NCBI GenBank assembly: GCA_003565095.1 | Contig: PXDI01000357.1 | Span: forward strand, 1-6,222 | Length of the DNA stretch: 6,222 nucleotides | Source of the DNA: PVC group bacterium | GTDB lineage: Bacteria; Verrucomicrobiota; Kiritimatiellia; UBA8416; PXDI01 | Direction of reading: 5' to 3' | Part shown: positions 1-6,222 of the stretch, piece after piece | How the letters are laid out: every line of letters begins with the position of its first letter | How positions within the stretch are numbered: position 1 is the stretch's first letter | The notes under the pieces: generated by a model | Databases searched by the model: none | What the model saw: the letters and a program-made list of their open reading frames with translations, nothing else | What the model was told of the DNA's origin: nothing | Program-made: the position numbers and the translations under genes

Positions 1-2
1 AT

Positions 3-1364
3 CTGTCGCAACGCGATACCGGCCTGATTCTTCAGGGCTCGAGCCATATCGTTCGCAACTGTGAGATCGCTTATTCTTCCGGCAACTGTTTGTTGCTGGG
101 CGCACAGGCGGAAAACTGTCTGATTGTGAATAACTACATTCATCACGGGGGTTATATTGGTTCGTATGCCTCGGTGATCGAGTTTGCCGAGGGAACGCGC
201 GGCCATGTCGTCAGTCACAATACGCTGCGAGATGCGGGTCGTTCAGTGATCGGCACGGGCGGCCTGTATGACAGTCTTATCCAATATAACGACATGAGTC
301 GTAGCGGCCATCTTACTTCCGACCTGGGGTTGACCTATGGCAACGGTGTGGACGGCGGCAACTCGGAGATTCGCTACAACTGGCTTTATGACAATCTGGC
401 GAAGGGCCACAACGCGGGGCTCTATTTTGACCATGGCTGCCGCAACCTGATTATCCACCACAATGTGATCTGGGGCGCCAGAATCTTCGCCCTCCAGATC
501 AACCAGTATGCCAACTATATTCTCTGTTACAACAACACGATGTCCGATGCAAAGTTCAGCTATGCTTCAGACTGGGCGAACAACCAGGCCAAGGAACAAT
601 ACGGATGCAGGCTGGTCAACAACGTGGGCGATGCGCGTGCAAGAATCAAGGCGGATGTAAAGCCGGCAATGATCAGTAATGCGTGGGACTATGCAGACCT
701 GCAATCCAAGCGCTACCTGACTCCCGGAACAGCCCCGGTGGATAGTGGCGTCTTCATTGCCGGGATTACAACAGATATTGTCAATAACAGGCCGGATATG
801 GGCGCCTATGAGCTGGGTGGTATGCAATGGGTGCCGGGGCACAACTTCGAAAATCCTCCGCTGAATGTGGATACAAACCGCTCGCTGCCGCGACATCGCA
901 ACCTGCTGGTAAATCCTGCGCACCACCGGGGGGCTTTGAGCGGCTGGACTACGCTGGGCGATCATGTGCAGGTTATCTATGAGCGGCACGGCCAAGCCGT
1001 GATTGACGGGCGTACCTTGTTCCGTTCCTACAGCGTGGAAATGGGCACAGGGACGAACCGGATTCTTCAAACCGTTCACGGGCTACAGCCGGCGACGCCC
1101 TATGAGCTGATGGGCATGTTTCGCGTACCGTCCGGCGAAGCGGCCCGGTTGGGCGCTTACGGCTTTGGGGGAAACGAGACCAACAGTGCGGCGGTGACCC
1201 GTGGTGCTCCATACTGGGAGCGCAGTACCTTGCGTTTCCAGACCGGCCCCACAAATACCAGTGTCACCATCTATGCGGAAAAGACATCCCCAGGTGCCCA
1301 GAATATCTATATAGACAACATGGGCCTGCAAAGTCTCGCCATCGAAGGCAAAATAGAGGAGTAG
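3..1364 (+). CDS. Right-handed parallel beta-helix protein with C-terminal jelly-roll-like domain (5' truncated by window edge)
   Basis: The frame is open from base 3 with no start in view, so the N-terminus and any signal peptide lie upstream; 453 residues are visible, ending at TAG 1362-1364. Visible residues 15-180 carry repeated rungs of the pattern hydrophobic-x-hydrophobic-x-x-N-x-hydrophobic: HIVRNCEI (15-22), CLIVNNYI (39-46), HVVSHNTL (68-75), SLIQYNDM (91-98), SEIRYNWL (121-128), LIIHHNVI (149-156) and YILCYNNT (172-179). This is the signature of a pectate-lyase-like right-handed beta-helix with an asparagine ladder. RPDMGAYE at about 263-270 matches a motif common at the end of such domains. 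Residues about 300-444, starting NLLVNP and ending near YIDNMGLQSL, look like a CBM4/9-type or galactose-binding-like jelly roll, which would bind carbohydrate. Family members are usually extracellular polysaccharide lyases, hydrolases or epimerases; I cannot assign a catalytic residue or substrate. It lies 2 nt upstream of the sialidase gene, so the two are almost certainly cotranscribed. The fold is well supported, the exact activity is not. Confidence 0.85.
   Translation: MSQRDTGLILQGSSHIVRNCEIAYSSGNCLLLGAQAENCLIVNNYIHHGGYIGSYASVIEFAEGTRGHVVSHNTLRDAGRSVIGTGGLYDSLIQYNDMSRSGHLTSDLGLTYGNGVDGGNSEIRYNWLYDNLAKGHNAGLYFDHGCRNLIIHHNVIWGARIFALQINQYANYILCYNNTMSDAKFSYASDWANNQAKEQYGCRLVNNVGDARARIKADVKPAMISNAWDYADLQSKRYLTPGTAPVDSGVFIAGITTDIVNNRPDMGAYELGGMQWVPGHNFENPPLNVDTNRSLPRHRNLLVNPAHHRGALSGWTTLGDHVQVIYERHGQAVIDGRTLFRSYSVEMGTGTNRILQTVHGLQPATPYELMGMFRVPSGEAARLGAYGFGGNETNSAAVTRGAPYWERSTLRFQTGPTNTSVTIYAEKTSPGAQNIYIDNMGLQSLAIEGKIEE
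1355..1361 (+). promoter_or_regulatory. Ribosome binding site of the sialidase gene
   Basis: AGAGGAG lies inside the last codons of the beta-helix gene, 5 nt before the ATG at 1367. It fixes the sialidase start and suggests coupled translation of the two genes, since the upstream stop codon (1362-1364) falls between this site and the start. Confidence 0.75.
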
Positions 1365-1366
1365 AA

Positions 1367-2524
1367 ATGATAAACCACATTTACATAACCGGTGCCATGC
1401 TTCTTGTGTTTTCACTCATTCCGTCATCAAAAGGAGAAGAATCTGTGGATTGGAGAAACGATGTTTTTGTGGCCGGGCAGGACGGTTATCATACATATCG
1501 AATTCCCGCTCTGGCGGTCAGTTCAAAGGGAACTATACTCGCCTTCTGTGAGGGACGCAGGAACAGCCAGGCCGATCATGGCGATATCGACCTGTTGTTG
1601 AAACGCAGTACCGATGGCGGCCGGACGTGGTCGGAAGCTATTGTGGTTCAGGCGGAAAAAGGCAAGGTGACCATTGGTAATCCCTGCCCGATTATTGTCA
1701 GGGATGCTGCCCGCATCCATCTCTTGTTCACTAGAGATAACAAGCGTATGTTTTATACATACAGCGACGATGATGGCCTGACCTGGAGTAAACGTCTCGA
1801 TCTGACCGCCATTCTTGACGGGTTTGACTATCCGGAGCGTGTGCTGATTGCCACCGGCCCTGTTCATGGTATCCAGACAACTAACGGACGGCTGATCGCC
1901 CCGGTCTGGTTGAGTGACCGTGAAATGAACCGGCGCCATCGAGATCAGGTGTTCACCAGAATACGGGCCGGCATTGTTTTCTCGGACGATAACGGCGAAA
2001 CCTGGCAGGCCGGCGGACTTGTTCCGGCGGAAATGAACCGGCTGCACGAGGCAACCGTTGTGGAGTTGTCTGACGGTTCCCTGATGATAAACATGCGGGT
2101 GTTTGACATGAAAAGCGGTTTTCGCGCCGTTTCGACCAGTCAAGACGGCGGTGAGACGTGGTCTTCCCCGACGCTTGACAAACAGCTCCCCTGCCCCGTG
2201 TGCCAGGGCGCCATGCTTTCGCTGGGCGGAGGCAAGGTGCTGTTCTTGAATCCGGCGCATTCAAATACCACCGGAAAATGGAATGCATCGCTTCGTAAAG
2301 ACCTTACGCTCAGATTGAGTCTTGACGATGCCCGGACCTGGCCGCACTCGGTGGTTGTTCATCAAGGTCCGGCCGGCTATTCCGACGTGGCGACTGTAGA
2401 TAGCGGCGAGATACTGTGTCTATTCGAGAACGGCGACGAGGATTATCAGGAACGAATTTCGATGGCAGGTATCAGTACTGAGCGGTTGATGCAGTCGAGC
2501 CTGCCCGTAGGAGGCTCTTTGTAA
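1367..2524 (+). CDS. Exo-alpha-sialidase (neuraminidase), BNR-repeat / GH33 type
   Basis: This 385-residue protein would release terminal sialic acid from glycoconjugates. The family's fingerprint is visible almost in full. The YRIP motif (44-47) supplies the first arginine, R45. D70, in ADHGDIDL, is the expected acid/base. E228, in LHEATVVEL, is the expected glutamate partner of the nucleophile. R244 (INMR) and R310 (SLRKDLTLRLS) complete the arginine triad that binds the sialic acid carboxylate. Y338 (GYSDV) is the expected tyrosine nucleophile. Asp boxes of the form S-x-D-x-G-x-T-W occur at 81-88, 133-140, 206-213 and 258-265, with a degenerate fifth (SLDDARTW) at 318-325, as expected of a six-bladed propeller. 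Residues about 7-19 are hydrophobic and likely form a signal peptide cleaved near 20-24, although its n-region lacks Lys/Arg and there is no lipobox cysteine. The length fits a bare catalytic domain with no binding module. The start is set by the AGAGGAG site. Residue roles are assigned from family knowledge, not by alignment. Confidence 0.95.
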   Translation: MINHIYITGAMLLVFSLIPSSKGEESVDWRNDVFVAGQDGYHTYRIPALAVSSKGTILAFCEGRRNSQADHGDIDLLLKRSTDGGRTWSEAIVVQAEKGKVTIGNPCPIIVRDAARIHLLFTRDNKRMFYTYSDDDGLTWSKRLDLTAILDGFDYPERVLIATGPVHGIQTTNGRLIAPVWLSDREMNRRHRDQVFTRIRAGIVFSDDNGETWQAGGLVPAEMNRLHEATVVELSDGSLMINMRVFDMKSGFRAVSTSQDGGETWSSPTLDKQLPCPVCQGAMLSLGGGKVLFLNPAHSNTTGKWNASLRKDLTLRLSLDDARTWPHSVVVHQGPAGYSDVATVDSGEILCLFENGDEDYQERISMAGISTERLMQSSLPVGGSL

Positions 2525-2527
2525 ATA

Positions 2528-2558
2528 CAGCCGTCATCCTTGGCCGTTCCGTCGGCTG
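2528..2558 (+). repeat. Short inverted repeat between sialidase and oxidoreductase genes
   Basis: CAGCCG (2528-2533) and CGGCTG (2553-2558) are perfect inverted repeats of 6 bp separated by 19 nt, in the 60-nt gap after the sialidase stop. No T-run follows, so it is not a standard Rho-independent terminator. It could be an intercistronic RNA stem affecting message stability or ribosome access, or simply chance in a G+C-rich spacer. Confidence 0.3.
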
Positions 2559-2570
2559 CGGAGCACAAGT

Positions 2571-2575
2571 AAGGA
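2571..2575 (+). promoter_or_regulatory. Ribosome binding site of the FAD oxidoreductase gene
   Basis: AAGGA lies 9 nt before the ATG at 2585, a normal spacing. It supports that start over later in-frame candidates, as does the short N-terminal stretch that precedes the dinucleotide-binding motif. Confidence 0.6.
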
Positions 2576-2584
2576 TCGATCGTT

Positions 2585-4015
2585 ATGGATATACAAGACT
2601 ATATATCAGAACCGGCAAGGGATCTTCCGGTGCTTGGCGAATTTGATGTTGTTGTATGCGGCGGTGGACCGGCGGGGTGTGCTGCCGCCATCGCGGCAAC
2701 CCGGCATGGAGCAAAGACGCTGCTGGTTGAGAAGGAAGGCTTTCTGGGGGGTGCTGCTTGTTCTCAACTGGTATGCCCTATCCTCAGCACAAACGGTGTC
2801 GACTTTCAGGGAATCTGGCACGAGTTTATCTGCTGGCTACAGCAAAATGACGCCGTAAGGCCGTTCTTGGGCTCGGCTGCACAAGGCCACATAACCAGTG
2901 CGGTTGATCCGGAGCAGGTCAAATTTGCATGGGACAGTCTGCTGACAAAAACCGGTGTGGAAATTCTGCATCATGCCTATGCTGGCCGCTGTATTGTTGA
3001 AGGAAAAGCGATAAAAGGGCTTTGTTTGGAAACACGCGCAGGTCGACAGGCGGTTCTTTCCCGGCTAGTGATTGATGCAACCGGAGATGGAATTGTAGCC
3101 GCGCAAACGGGCGCTGGTTTTGATCAGGGCGATGGCACTAATCCTTGGGCCATGGCGTTGACAAAAGTTTTCCGGATGGGGAACGTCAAGCGTCCTGCTG
3201 TCTGGCCGGACGAAGATGCCCTAGAGAAAGTTGAGACGGAACTGACTGCGGCGATTGAGCGCGGCGAGTACGACTCTCCGGTGATTATCGAAAAGCAACG
3301 GTTTCTGGGTTATCTGCGCCAATGGCTCTGGGCGCTGCCGGACCGGCGCAGGGAAATGCTGTCGGTAATCAGCCGTGTGCTCAAAGTCAATCCGCTTGAT
3401 CCGTTTGATATAACCCGTGCCGAACGTGAAGGGCGCGAACAGGCCCGGCAGGCCGCGGATGCGATGCGCCGCTTTGCCCCCGGCTTCGAGGATGCCTATC
3501 TTCTCGATACTTCCGCACAGATCGGATTACGGTCATCGCGCAGAATTCACGGGTTAACGATGGTCAGCGATGACGACGCATGGAATTTCAGAAAACAGCC
3601 TGACGGTGTGGCGCGCAGTTCATGGCAGATTGACGTCTGGCCGGCAGATAGCTATGACAAACCGGCGGTTCCCCACGACAAGGCGGATTATCAATGGCGG
3701 CTGGAGAGAATGCGGCAGGGAGATTTTTTTGATATCCCGTACGGCTGTCTGGTTGCACGCGATGTCAGCAATCTGTTCATGGCCGGTCGCTGCATCTCGG
3801 CCGGACATCTTGCAGAATCCAGCTTGCGGATTCAGCAGACCTGTATGGCAACCGGTCAGGCTGCTGGAACCGCGGCCGCCCTTTGTATACAAACAGGTCT
3901 GCCGCCGGATAAATTGGACCGGCAGATGCTGGTAAACATTTTGGCAAAAGACCGTGAGGCTCAAGAGTATAGGGGCTCTTTTTGGAAAAATTATAGTAAG
4001 AAAGCCAAACCATGA
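2585..4015 (+). CDS. FAD-dependent oxidoreductase (FAD_oxidored / PF12831-like)
   Basis: The 476-residue protein binds FAD through an N-terminal Rossmann fold: strand FDVVVC, then GGGPAG (26-31), with E49 at the end of the second strand to hold the ADP ribose, followed by GFLGGAAC (52-59). DATGDG (164-169) is the second FAD-contacting motif. The C-terminal block at about 397-428 (NLFMAGRCIS, then SLRIQQTCMATGQAAG) is typical of this family and closes the FAD site. No signal peptide or membrane segment is seen, so it should be cytoplasmic. The middle part (about 200-390) is the substrate region and gives no clear substrate clue. The family is widespread beside glycoside hydrolases and sulfatases in glycan-degrading bacteria, and its substrate is usually unknown. 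Here it follows a sialidase by 60 nt and overlaps a TIM-barrel gene by 4 nt, so oxidation of a sugar or sugar acid is a fair inference and no more. The length is normal and the frame is intact. Confidence 0.88.
   Translation: MDIQDYISEPARDLPVLGEFDVVVCGGGPAGCAAAIAATRHGAKTLLVEKEGFLGGAACSQLVCPILSTNGVDFQGIWHEFICWLQQNDAVRPFLGSAAQGHITSAVDPEQVKFAWDSLLTKTGVEILHHAYAGRCIVEGKAIKGLCLETRAGRQAVLSRLVIDATGDGIVAAQTGAGFDQGDGTNPWAMALTKVFRMGNVKRPAVWPDEDALEKVETELTAAIERGEYDSPVIIEKQRFLGYLRQWLWALPDRRREMLSVISRVLKVNPLDPFDITRAEREGREQARQAADAMRRFAPGFEDAYLLDTSAQIGLRSSRRIHGLTMVSDDDAWNFRKQPDGVARSSWQIDVWPADSYDKPAVPHDKADYQWRLERMRQGDFFDIPYGCLVARDVSNLFMAGRCISAGHLAESSLRIQQTCMATGQAAGTAAALCIQTGLPPDKLDRQMLVNILAKDREAQEYRGSFWKNYSKKAKP
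4012..4015 (+). other. ATGA start/stop overlap (translational coupling)
   Basis: The oxidoreductase stop TGA (4013-4015) overlaps the ATG (4012-4014) of the next gene. The upstream sequence offers only a weak Shine-Dalgarno match (AAGAAAG, about 4000). Translation of the downstream gene therefore probably depends on ribosomes ending the oxidoreductase, which would keep the two products in fixed ratio. Confidence 0.75.
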
Positions 4016-5100
4016 CATCTTTCCCCCTGCTGTACAACTCCGATACTACCAACATCTTTCACGACAAGGGAGTGCTCACCGACGAGATCCTCTGCTCCTT
4101 TGTCGACGAGGTCGCCGACAGTCAAGTGACGGCCTTCCTTCTCTGCCAGGGATGCCAGACTGTATTTTATCGGTCCAAGGTCACCGATTACTGTGGCGAG
4201 CAGCACGGTCCGGCGGTTCGTGCAACGTGGACGGAGCACACCCAGTTGGGGGTTAGGAATCTGGAGCACTACCTGCATCGCGGTGTGGAGCCATTCGATC
4301 TTCTGGTGGAGCGGATCCGCAAGCGAGGGATGGAGGCATGGTTGACCTTCAGGATGAATGAGGCACACGTCAATGCGGTGGACCACCCGAATGTCTCGAG
4401 TTTATGGACGGCGCATCCGGAGTGGCGCCTGAACAGCTCCGATCCGCATGCGCTTGTCGGAAACTACAGCCCAGAGGGTGTTCGCTCGCGCGCACTCAAC
4501 TATGCCATCCCGGAGGTCCGGGAACAACGTATGGACGAGATCGTCGAGGCCATCGGACGCTTTGGGTTCGACGGCCTCGAGCTTGACTTCACCCGCTGGC
4601 CTGTCTACTTCAAACCCAACGAGATTGCTGACAACATCCCCACAATGAATGCCTTTATGAGGGAACTGCGCCGCCGCCTCGACGGTATTACGGCGGCGCG
4701 CGCACAACCGCTTAAAGTAGGTGTTCGTGTTAATTCTACGCTTCAGCGTTGCCGCGATGCAGGGCTTGATCCGGTTACCTGGCATGCCGACCGGCCGCTT
4801 GATTACATCGCCCCCGCCAAGTTTTTCAACGGTTATGACCTGCATATCTCCGGACCGGCGCATATCGACGTCGCCGGCTTCCGTGAAGCCCTGCCGAACG
4901 CACCCATATTCGTATATGTCGGCCGCCCACCGGACGCCGAAAACGCCGAAGATTGGGCCGCCACTATCTGTCAAGAGGCGCAGCACGCGCTCGCGGCCGG
5001 TGCTGTCGGCATAGGTCTTTTTAACTTCTTCACCTGCCGCCAAACACAAAATAAATTCGAGCCCCCCTTCGTTATCCTCAAAGATTTTTTTGACCGTTGA
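4012..5100 (+). CDS. TIM-barrel protein, family 10-like glycosyl hydrolase (putative glycosidase)
   Basis: This 362-residue protein looks like a (beta/alpha)8 barrel of the 'glycosyl hydrolase-like 10' kind (PF02638 and relatives). Supporting blocks are RKRGMEAWLTFRMNEAH (103-119), AHPEW (134-138), LNYAIPEVREQRMDEIVEAI (162-181) and the core strand FGFDGLELDFTR (184-195), where E190 and D192 are the best candidate catalytic acids. A late strand, GAVGIGLFNFF (330-340), fits the last barrel strand. Such proteins are mostly uncharacterised, and annotation as a glycosidase rests on fold. No signal peptide is present, so it is probably cytoplasmic and may act on imported oligosaccharides. It overlaps the oxidoreductase by 4 nt and is likely cotranslated with it. 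By eye the first half uses more C- and G-ending codons than the oxidoreductase does. The fold is fairly sure, the substrate unknown. A later start is unlikely, because the first residues (FPLLYNSDTTN) already look like the first barrel strand. Confidence 0.7.
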   Translation: MTSFPLLYNSDTTNIFHDKGVLTDEILCSFVDEVADSQVTAFLLCQGCQTVFYRSKVTDYCGEQHGPAVRATWTEHTQLGVRNLEHYLHRGVEPFDLLVERIRKRGMEAWLTFRMNEAHVNAVDHPNVSSLWTAHPEWRLNSSDPHALVGNYSPEGVRSRALNYAIPEVREQRMDEIVEAIGRFGFDGLELDFTRWPVYFKPNEIADNIPTMNAFMRELRRRLDGITAARAQPLKVGVRVNSTLQRCRDAGLDPVTWHADRPLDYIAPAKFFNGYDLHISGPAHIDVAGFREALPNAPIFVYVGRPPDAENAEDWAATICQEAQHALAAGAVGIGLFNFFTCRQTQNKFEPPFVILKDFFDR

Positions 5101-5105
5101 CAACG
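5095..5105. repeat. 11-bp palindrome across the stop codon of the TIM-barrel gene
   Basis: CGTTGACAACG is a perfect dyad (5-bp arms around a central A) that includes the stop codon at 5098-5100. A direct repeat of ACGCTT follows at 5103-5108 and 5110-5115. It could be a protein-binding site upstream of the next gene, but it is short and may be chance. Confidence 0.25.
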
Positions 5106-5198
5106 CTTCACGCTTAACAGCACGATGGCAGAATTAATGCTGAGACAATGTAAACAGAAAAAATGATATGCGACCAAACACCCAAGATGGAGAATCAT
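5101..5198 (+). other. 98-nt intergenic region before the fucosidase-like gene
   Basis: This is the longest gap in the window. It has an A-rich right half and no stem followed by a T-run. In the frame of the next gene, a TAA at 5151-5153 bounds the possible starts to ATG 5163, 5187 or 5199. No convincing -35/-10 pair was found: a TTGACA at 5097-5102 lacks a matching -10. The downstream gene may be read through from upstream or use a promoter whose consensus I cannot recognise. Confidence 0.5.
5189..5193 (+). promoter_or_regulatory. Ribosome binding site of the fucosidase-like gene
   Basis: GGAGA lies 5 nt before the ATG at 5199 and is the only good Shine-Dalgarno site in the gap. It favours 5199 over the in-frame ATGs at 5163 and 5187, neither of which has a comparable site upstream. 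Confidence 0.6.
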
Positions 5199-6222
5199 AT
5201 GCCGCAAACTAAAGCAGTTCAGCGTTCCAAATCCGGTCCTTCGCGCAAACGGCGCGCCGAATCTTTCTTCGGGTTGCACTTCGATTTTCATGCCGGTGAG
5301 GACTGCACGGCAGTAGGGAAACGGGTTACCCGCAAAATGATTGAAAAGATTGTGGCCATGGTGCGCCCGGACTATTTGCAATGCGATTGCAAGGGGCATC
5401 CCGGCATCAGTTCGTATCCGACGCGGGTCGGAAAACCCGCGCCGGGATTCGTCCGCGATCAACTGGCGATCTGGCGTGAGGTGACCGCCGCGCATGGCGT
5501 AGCGCTCTATGTCCATTACAGCGGGGTGTGGGACGCCGCCGCCATTGCCGCCCATCCCGAATGGGCGCGAATTGATGAAAAAGGGCAACGTGATCCCAAC
5601 AACACCAGTGTCTTTGGCCCCTACGTGGATGAGCTGCTGATACCGCAATTGATTGAGCTGGCGCGCGAGTATGACATTGACGGTGCATGGATCGACGGCG
5701 AATGCTGGGCCACCAGCCAGGATTTCTGCACCGAAGTATTGCGGCGTTTCAAAAAAGCAACCGGACTCAAGAAGCTGCCGCGCGCGCCCGGAGCGCCCGG
5801 CTTTGAGCAACACGCGGAAATCTGTCGTCAGGGTTTTCGCGATTATCTCAAGCATTATGTCGACGCGGTACACGCTGCCGAGCCCGGTTTTCAGATTTGC
5901 TCCAACTGGGCCTACTCCTCCTATATGCCGGAATTGCCGACAATTGATGTGGATTTTCTTTCCGGGGACTATCCGCTCAACAACAGTGTGCTGGCTGCGC
6001 GTTTCGAGGGACGCAGCTTGCAGCATCAGGGAAAGCCATGGGATTTGATGGCCTGGAGTTTTTCGGGTGCCTGGGGTCAACCCGGCAACAGCACCAAGAC
6101 TGCGATCCAATTGAAACAGGAAGCCGCTATGGTGCTGTCACTTGGCGGTGGATTCCAGATGTCCGCGAAACAGAATCGTGATGGTTCAATTCGCGAGTGG
6201 GTGCTGCCGATACTGGCGGGGG
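5199..6222 (+). CDS. Alpha-L-fucosidase-superfamily (GH29-like) TIM-barrel protein (3' truncated by window edge)
   Basis: The frame is open for 341 codons from the ATG at 5199 to the right edge. The sequence resembles a family often labelled alpha-L-fucosidase in glycan-degrading bacteria: FFGLHFDFHA (23-32) as first barrel strand, DYLQCDCKGHPGISSYPT (58-75), ALYVHYSGVWD (102-112), AHPEW (118-122), SVFGPYVDELLIPQL (137-151), DGAWIDGECW (161-170), SNWAYSSYMPE (235-245), FLSGDY (253-258) and GKPWDLMAWSF (278-288). By analogy with GH29, D166 in WIDGE is the candidate nucleophile. D257 is another conserved-looking acid. No signal peptide is present. Instead a basic, low-complexity extension (RSKSGPSRKRRAE, 9-21) precedes the first strand. 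I recall relatives beginning almost directly at that strand, so the extension is unusual or the true start differs. The gene follows the putative glycosidase by 98 nt. Superfamily fold is likely; release of L-fucose is a guess from similarity and a different sugar is possible. Confidence 0.75.
   Translation, partial: MPQTKAVQRSKSGPSRKRRAESFFGLHFDFHAGEDCTAVGKRVTRKMIEKIVAMVRPDYLQCDCKGHPGISSYPTRVGKPAPGFVRDQLAIWREVTAAHGVALYVHYSGVWDAAAIAAHPEWARIDEKGQRDPNNTSVFGPYVDELLIPQLIELAREYDIDGAWIDGECWATSQDFCTEVLRRFKKATGLKKLPRAPGAPGFEQHAEICRQGFRDYLKHYVDAVHAAEPGFQICSNWAYSSYMPELPTIDVDFLSGDYPLNNSVLAARFEGRSLQHQGKPWDLMAWSFSGAWGQPGNSTKTAIQLKQEAAMVLSLGGGFQMSAKQNRDGSIREWVLPILAG

Noticed and set aside
1523..2260. Open frame of 245 codons on the - strand inside the sialidase gene
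   Set aside because: It is fully antisense to the sialidase catalytic motifs, has no domain-like features and no independent support.
2528..2558. Rho-independent terminator after the sialidase gene
   Set aside because: The 6-bp stem has a 19-nt loop and no T-run after it, and the oxidoreductase gene starts close by, so termination here is not supported.
5097..5102. Perfect TTGACA resembling a -35 box
   Set aside because: At 16-18 bp downstream the sequence is GCACGA-like, with no match to TATAAT. The hexamer also overlaps the stop codon and palindrome, so it is not enough to call a promoter.
5142..5169. GAGACA (5142-5147) and TGATAT (5164-5169) as a promoter pair with 16-bp spacing
   Set aside because: The matches are only 4/6 and 3/6 to consensus in an A-rich spacer, and the host's promoter consensus is unknown.
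5163..5198. Upstream in-frame ATG starts at 5163 and 5187 for the fucosidase-like gene
   Set aside because: Neither has a good ribosome binding site, the 5187 ATG overlaps the GGAGA site used by 5199, and either would lengthen an already atypical N-terminal extension.
4971..6110. Long open frame on the - strand (379 codons) opposite genes 4 and 5
   Set aside because: It lies antisense to two frames with clear protein-family motifs, crosses their intergenic gap, and its translation shows no recognisable domain. It is most likely a shadow of G+C-rich coding sequence.

Overview
All five genes in this window lie on the + strand and read like part of a carbohydrate-degradation locus. Order: the 3' end of a right-handed parallel beta-helix protein with a C-terminal jelly-roll-like domain (3-1364), a complete exo-sialidase of the BNR/GH33 type (1367-2524), a complete FAD-dependent oxidoreductase (2585-4015), a complete TIM-barrel protein resembling the 'family 10-like' glycosyl hydrolases (4012-5100), and the 5' part of a second TIM-barrel protein resembling the alpha-L-fucosidase (GH29-like) superfamily (from 5199, running off the right edge).

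The first four genes are packed as one likely transcription unit: 2 nt between genes 1 and 2, 60 nt between 2 and 3, and an ATGA overlap between 3 and 4. Gene 5 follows after 98 nt with its own clear ribosome binding site; it may be read through or have its own promoter, but no convincing promoter or terminator is visible. No RNA genes, CRISPR arrays, insertion sequences or phage genes were seen.

Organism: moderate to fairly high G+C by eye and Shine-Dalgarno sites point to a bacterium. A secreted sialidase, a beta-helix protein, an FAD oxidoreductase of this type and unsecreted TIM-barrel glycosidase-like proteins together recall the glycan-degrading members of the Planctomycetes-Verrucomicrobia-Lentisphaerae-Kiritimatiellae group. 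That placement is inference from gene content and recollection of similar proteins; no marker gene is present.

Working model (inference): the beta-helix protein, whose N-terminus is not visible, and the sialidase act outside the cytoplasm on a sialylated, possibly fucosylated glycan such as mucin or a host or algal glycoconjugate. The oxidoreductase and the two TIM-barrel proteins show no signal peptide and would act on imported products in the cytoplasm. The least explained part is the coupled oxidoreductase/TIM-barrel pair, a candidate for redox-assisted sugar processing.
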